Assembly (NCBI GenBank): GCA_964601805.1
Contig: CAZROW010000114.1
Location: 1-5,588 of the forward strand
Length of the DNA: 5,588 nucleotides
Direction of reading: 5' to 3'
From: Eutrophocola sp964601805
Lineage (GTDB): Bacteria; Pseudomonadota; Gammaproteobacteria; Pseudomonadales; Pseudohongiellaceae
Both the position numbers and the translations under genes were made by a program. Each line of letters starts with the position of its first letter. The stretch's first letter is position 1. This document shows, one piece after another, positions 5,434 through 5,588 of the stretch. Under the pieces are notes generated by a model, which did no database searches, had not been told where the DNA came from, and was given only the letters and a program-made list of their open reading frames with translations.

Positions 5434-5462
5434 TTGTAATTGGGCGGTGGTTTCGCTAAAGT
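5434..5462 (+). promoter_or_regulatory. Weak promoter candidate overlapping the terminator
   Basis: TTGTAA (5434-5439) and TAAAGT (5457-5462) are 17 bp apart, each matching four of six consensus bases. If real, it would start transcription near 5469 toward the REP-like element and whatever lies beyond the right edge. It overlaps the terminator hairpin, and only one of the two readings may be right. Confidence 0.25.
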
Positions 5463-5473
5463 GCCGCCCGTTT
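5442..5473 (+). terminator. Terminator-like hairpin after ydjA
   Basis: A 28-nt symmetric hairpin starts ten bases after the ydjA stop: GGGCGG (5442-5447) pairs with CCGCCC (5464-5469). Two G-U wobbles, one mismatch and TTT/AAA continue the stem around a CGCT loop. Only three Ts follow (5471-5473), so intrinsic termination may be partial. Confidence 0.55.
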
Positions 5474-5487
5474 CAGGCAACAAGGAT

Positions 5488-5523
5488 GTAGGCCGGAAAA
5501 GGCTCAAAGGGCCGTCATCCGGC
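5488..5523 (+). repeat. REP-like palindrome with GTAG head
   Basis: GTAG (5488-5491) is followed at once by an imperfect palindrome. GCCGGA (5492-5497) pairs with TCCGGC (5518-5523), and an inner GGC (5501-5503) pairs with GCC (5511-5513), leaving a bulged stem and a seven-base loop. A GTAG tetranucleotide 5' of a bulged GC hairpin is the layout of REP elements, and the reverse strand (GCCGGATGACGGC then TTCCGGCCTAC) closely resembles E. coli REPs. REPs are extragenic, stabilise upstream mRNA and are thought to be spread by RAYT transposases; none is in the window. Confidence 0.65.
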
Positions 5524-5525
5524 AT

Positions 5526-5542
5526 GGCGAACAGGGTTCGCC
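5526..5542. repeat. Perfect 7-bp hairpin next to the REP-like element
   Basis: GGCGAAC (5526-5532) and GTTCGCC (5536-5542) form a perfect stem with an AGG loop, two bases after the REP-like palindrome. There is no T-tract on either side, so it is not a standard terminator. It may be part of the same composite repeat. Confidence 0.6.
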
Positions 5543-5554
5543 TAATAGAGAAGG

Positions 5555-5588
5555 AAAAAGGGAAAAAGGGAAAAAGGGAAAAAGGGAA
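5555..5588 (+). repeat. Octanucleotide tandem repeat (AAAAAGGG)n, reaches the right edge
   Basis: Four exact copies of AAAAAGGG (5555-5562, 5563-5570, 5571-5578, 5579-5586) plus AA continue to the last base, so the array is probably longer. The strand is pure purine. Four GGG runs with five-base spacers (5560-5586) fit the G-quadruplex pattern. Copy number would be prone to slippage. Confidence 0.9.

Noticed and set aside
5484..5542. Riboswitch or other structured leader RNA
   Set aside because: The folding is better explained as a GTAG-headed REP palindrome plus one hairpin, and no known riboswitch core was recognised.
5555..5588. CRISPR array
   Set aside because: Units of eight bases with no spacers; it is a simple tandem repeat.

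Overview
The window looks like part of a gammaproteobacterial chromosome in a draft assembly; an exact run of 100 Ns (1600-1699) is a typical scaffold spacer. From about 610 onward the DNA is GC-rich, with CTG/GCC/ACC-type codons. It carries genes typical of Gammaproteobacteria: yadG and yadH homologues close to those of E. coli, the long form of QueF, a YdjA-type nitroreductase and an all-alpha dUTPase. The genus cannot be fixed by eye.

Left region (1 to about 610): visibly AT-rich. It holds the first 126 codons of a leftward ketosynthase III-like gene that runs off the edge, with a good ribosome binding site and a possible promoter. An intergenic stretch follows, rich in inverted repeats and with a perfect 12-bp direct repeat near the composition change. 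This looks like the edge of an acquired segment, or possibly an assembly join.

Middle left (679-2082): a small acidic rightward ORF (59 aa) of unknown function, then two leftward genes. Read straight through the Ns, the two leftward genes look like one 381-385 aa protein. The downstream half, however, is a complete dimeric-type dUTPase (about 218 aa). The upstream half is the start of an unrelated, membrane-anchored, TPR-like protein. The end of one gene, and probably the translation signals of the other, lie in the gap. A sigma70-like promoter with surrounding repeats sits ahead of them.

Right region (2241-5473): a rightward cluster from an extended -10 promoter: yadG (ABC ATPase), yadH (ABC-2 permease, one-base overlap), queF (6 bases later; preQ0 reductase of queuosine synthesis) and ydjA (51 bases later, TTG start), closed by a terminator-like hairpin. 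YadG and YadH should form one inner-membrane exporter. QueF and YdjA are cytoplasmic NAD(P)H-dependent enzymes that share the transcript without an obvious shared pathway.

Right edge (5488-5588): a REP-like palindrome with a GTAG head, a second perfect hairpin, and an octanucleotide AAAAAGGG tandem array that runs off the window and has the pattern of a G-quadruplex. I see no clearly new defence or mobile system. The best leads are the gap-fused gene pair, the atypical ketosynthase at the composition boundary, the REP/G-quadruplex cluster, and a 25-residue hydrophobic ORF antisense to the queF-ydjA junction.
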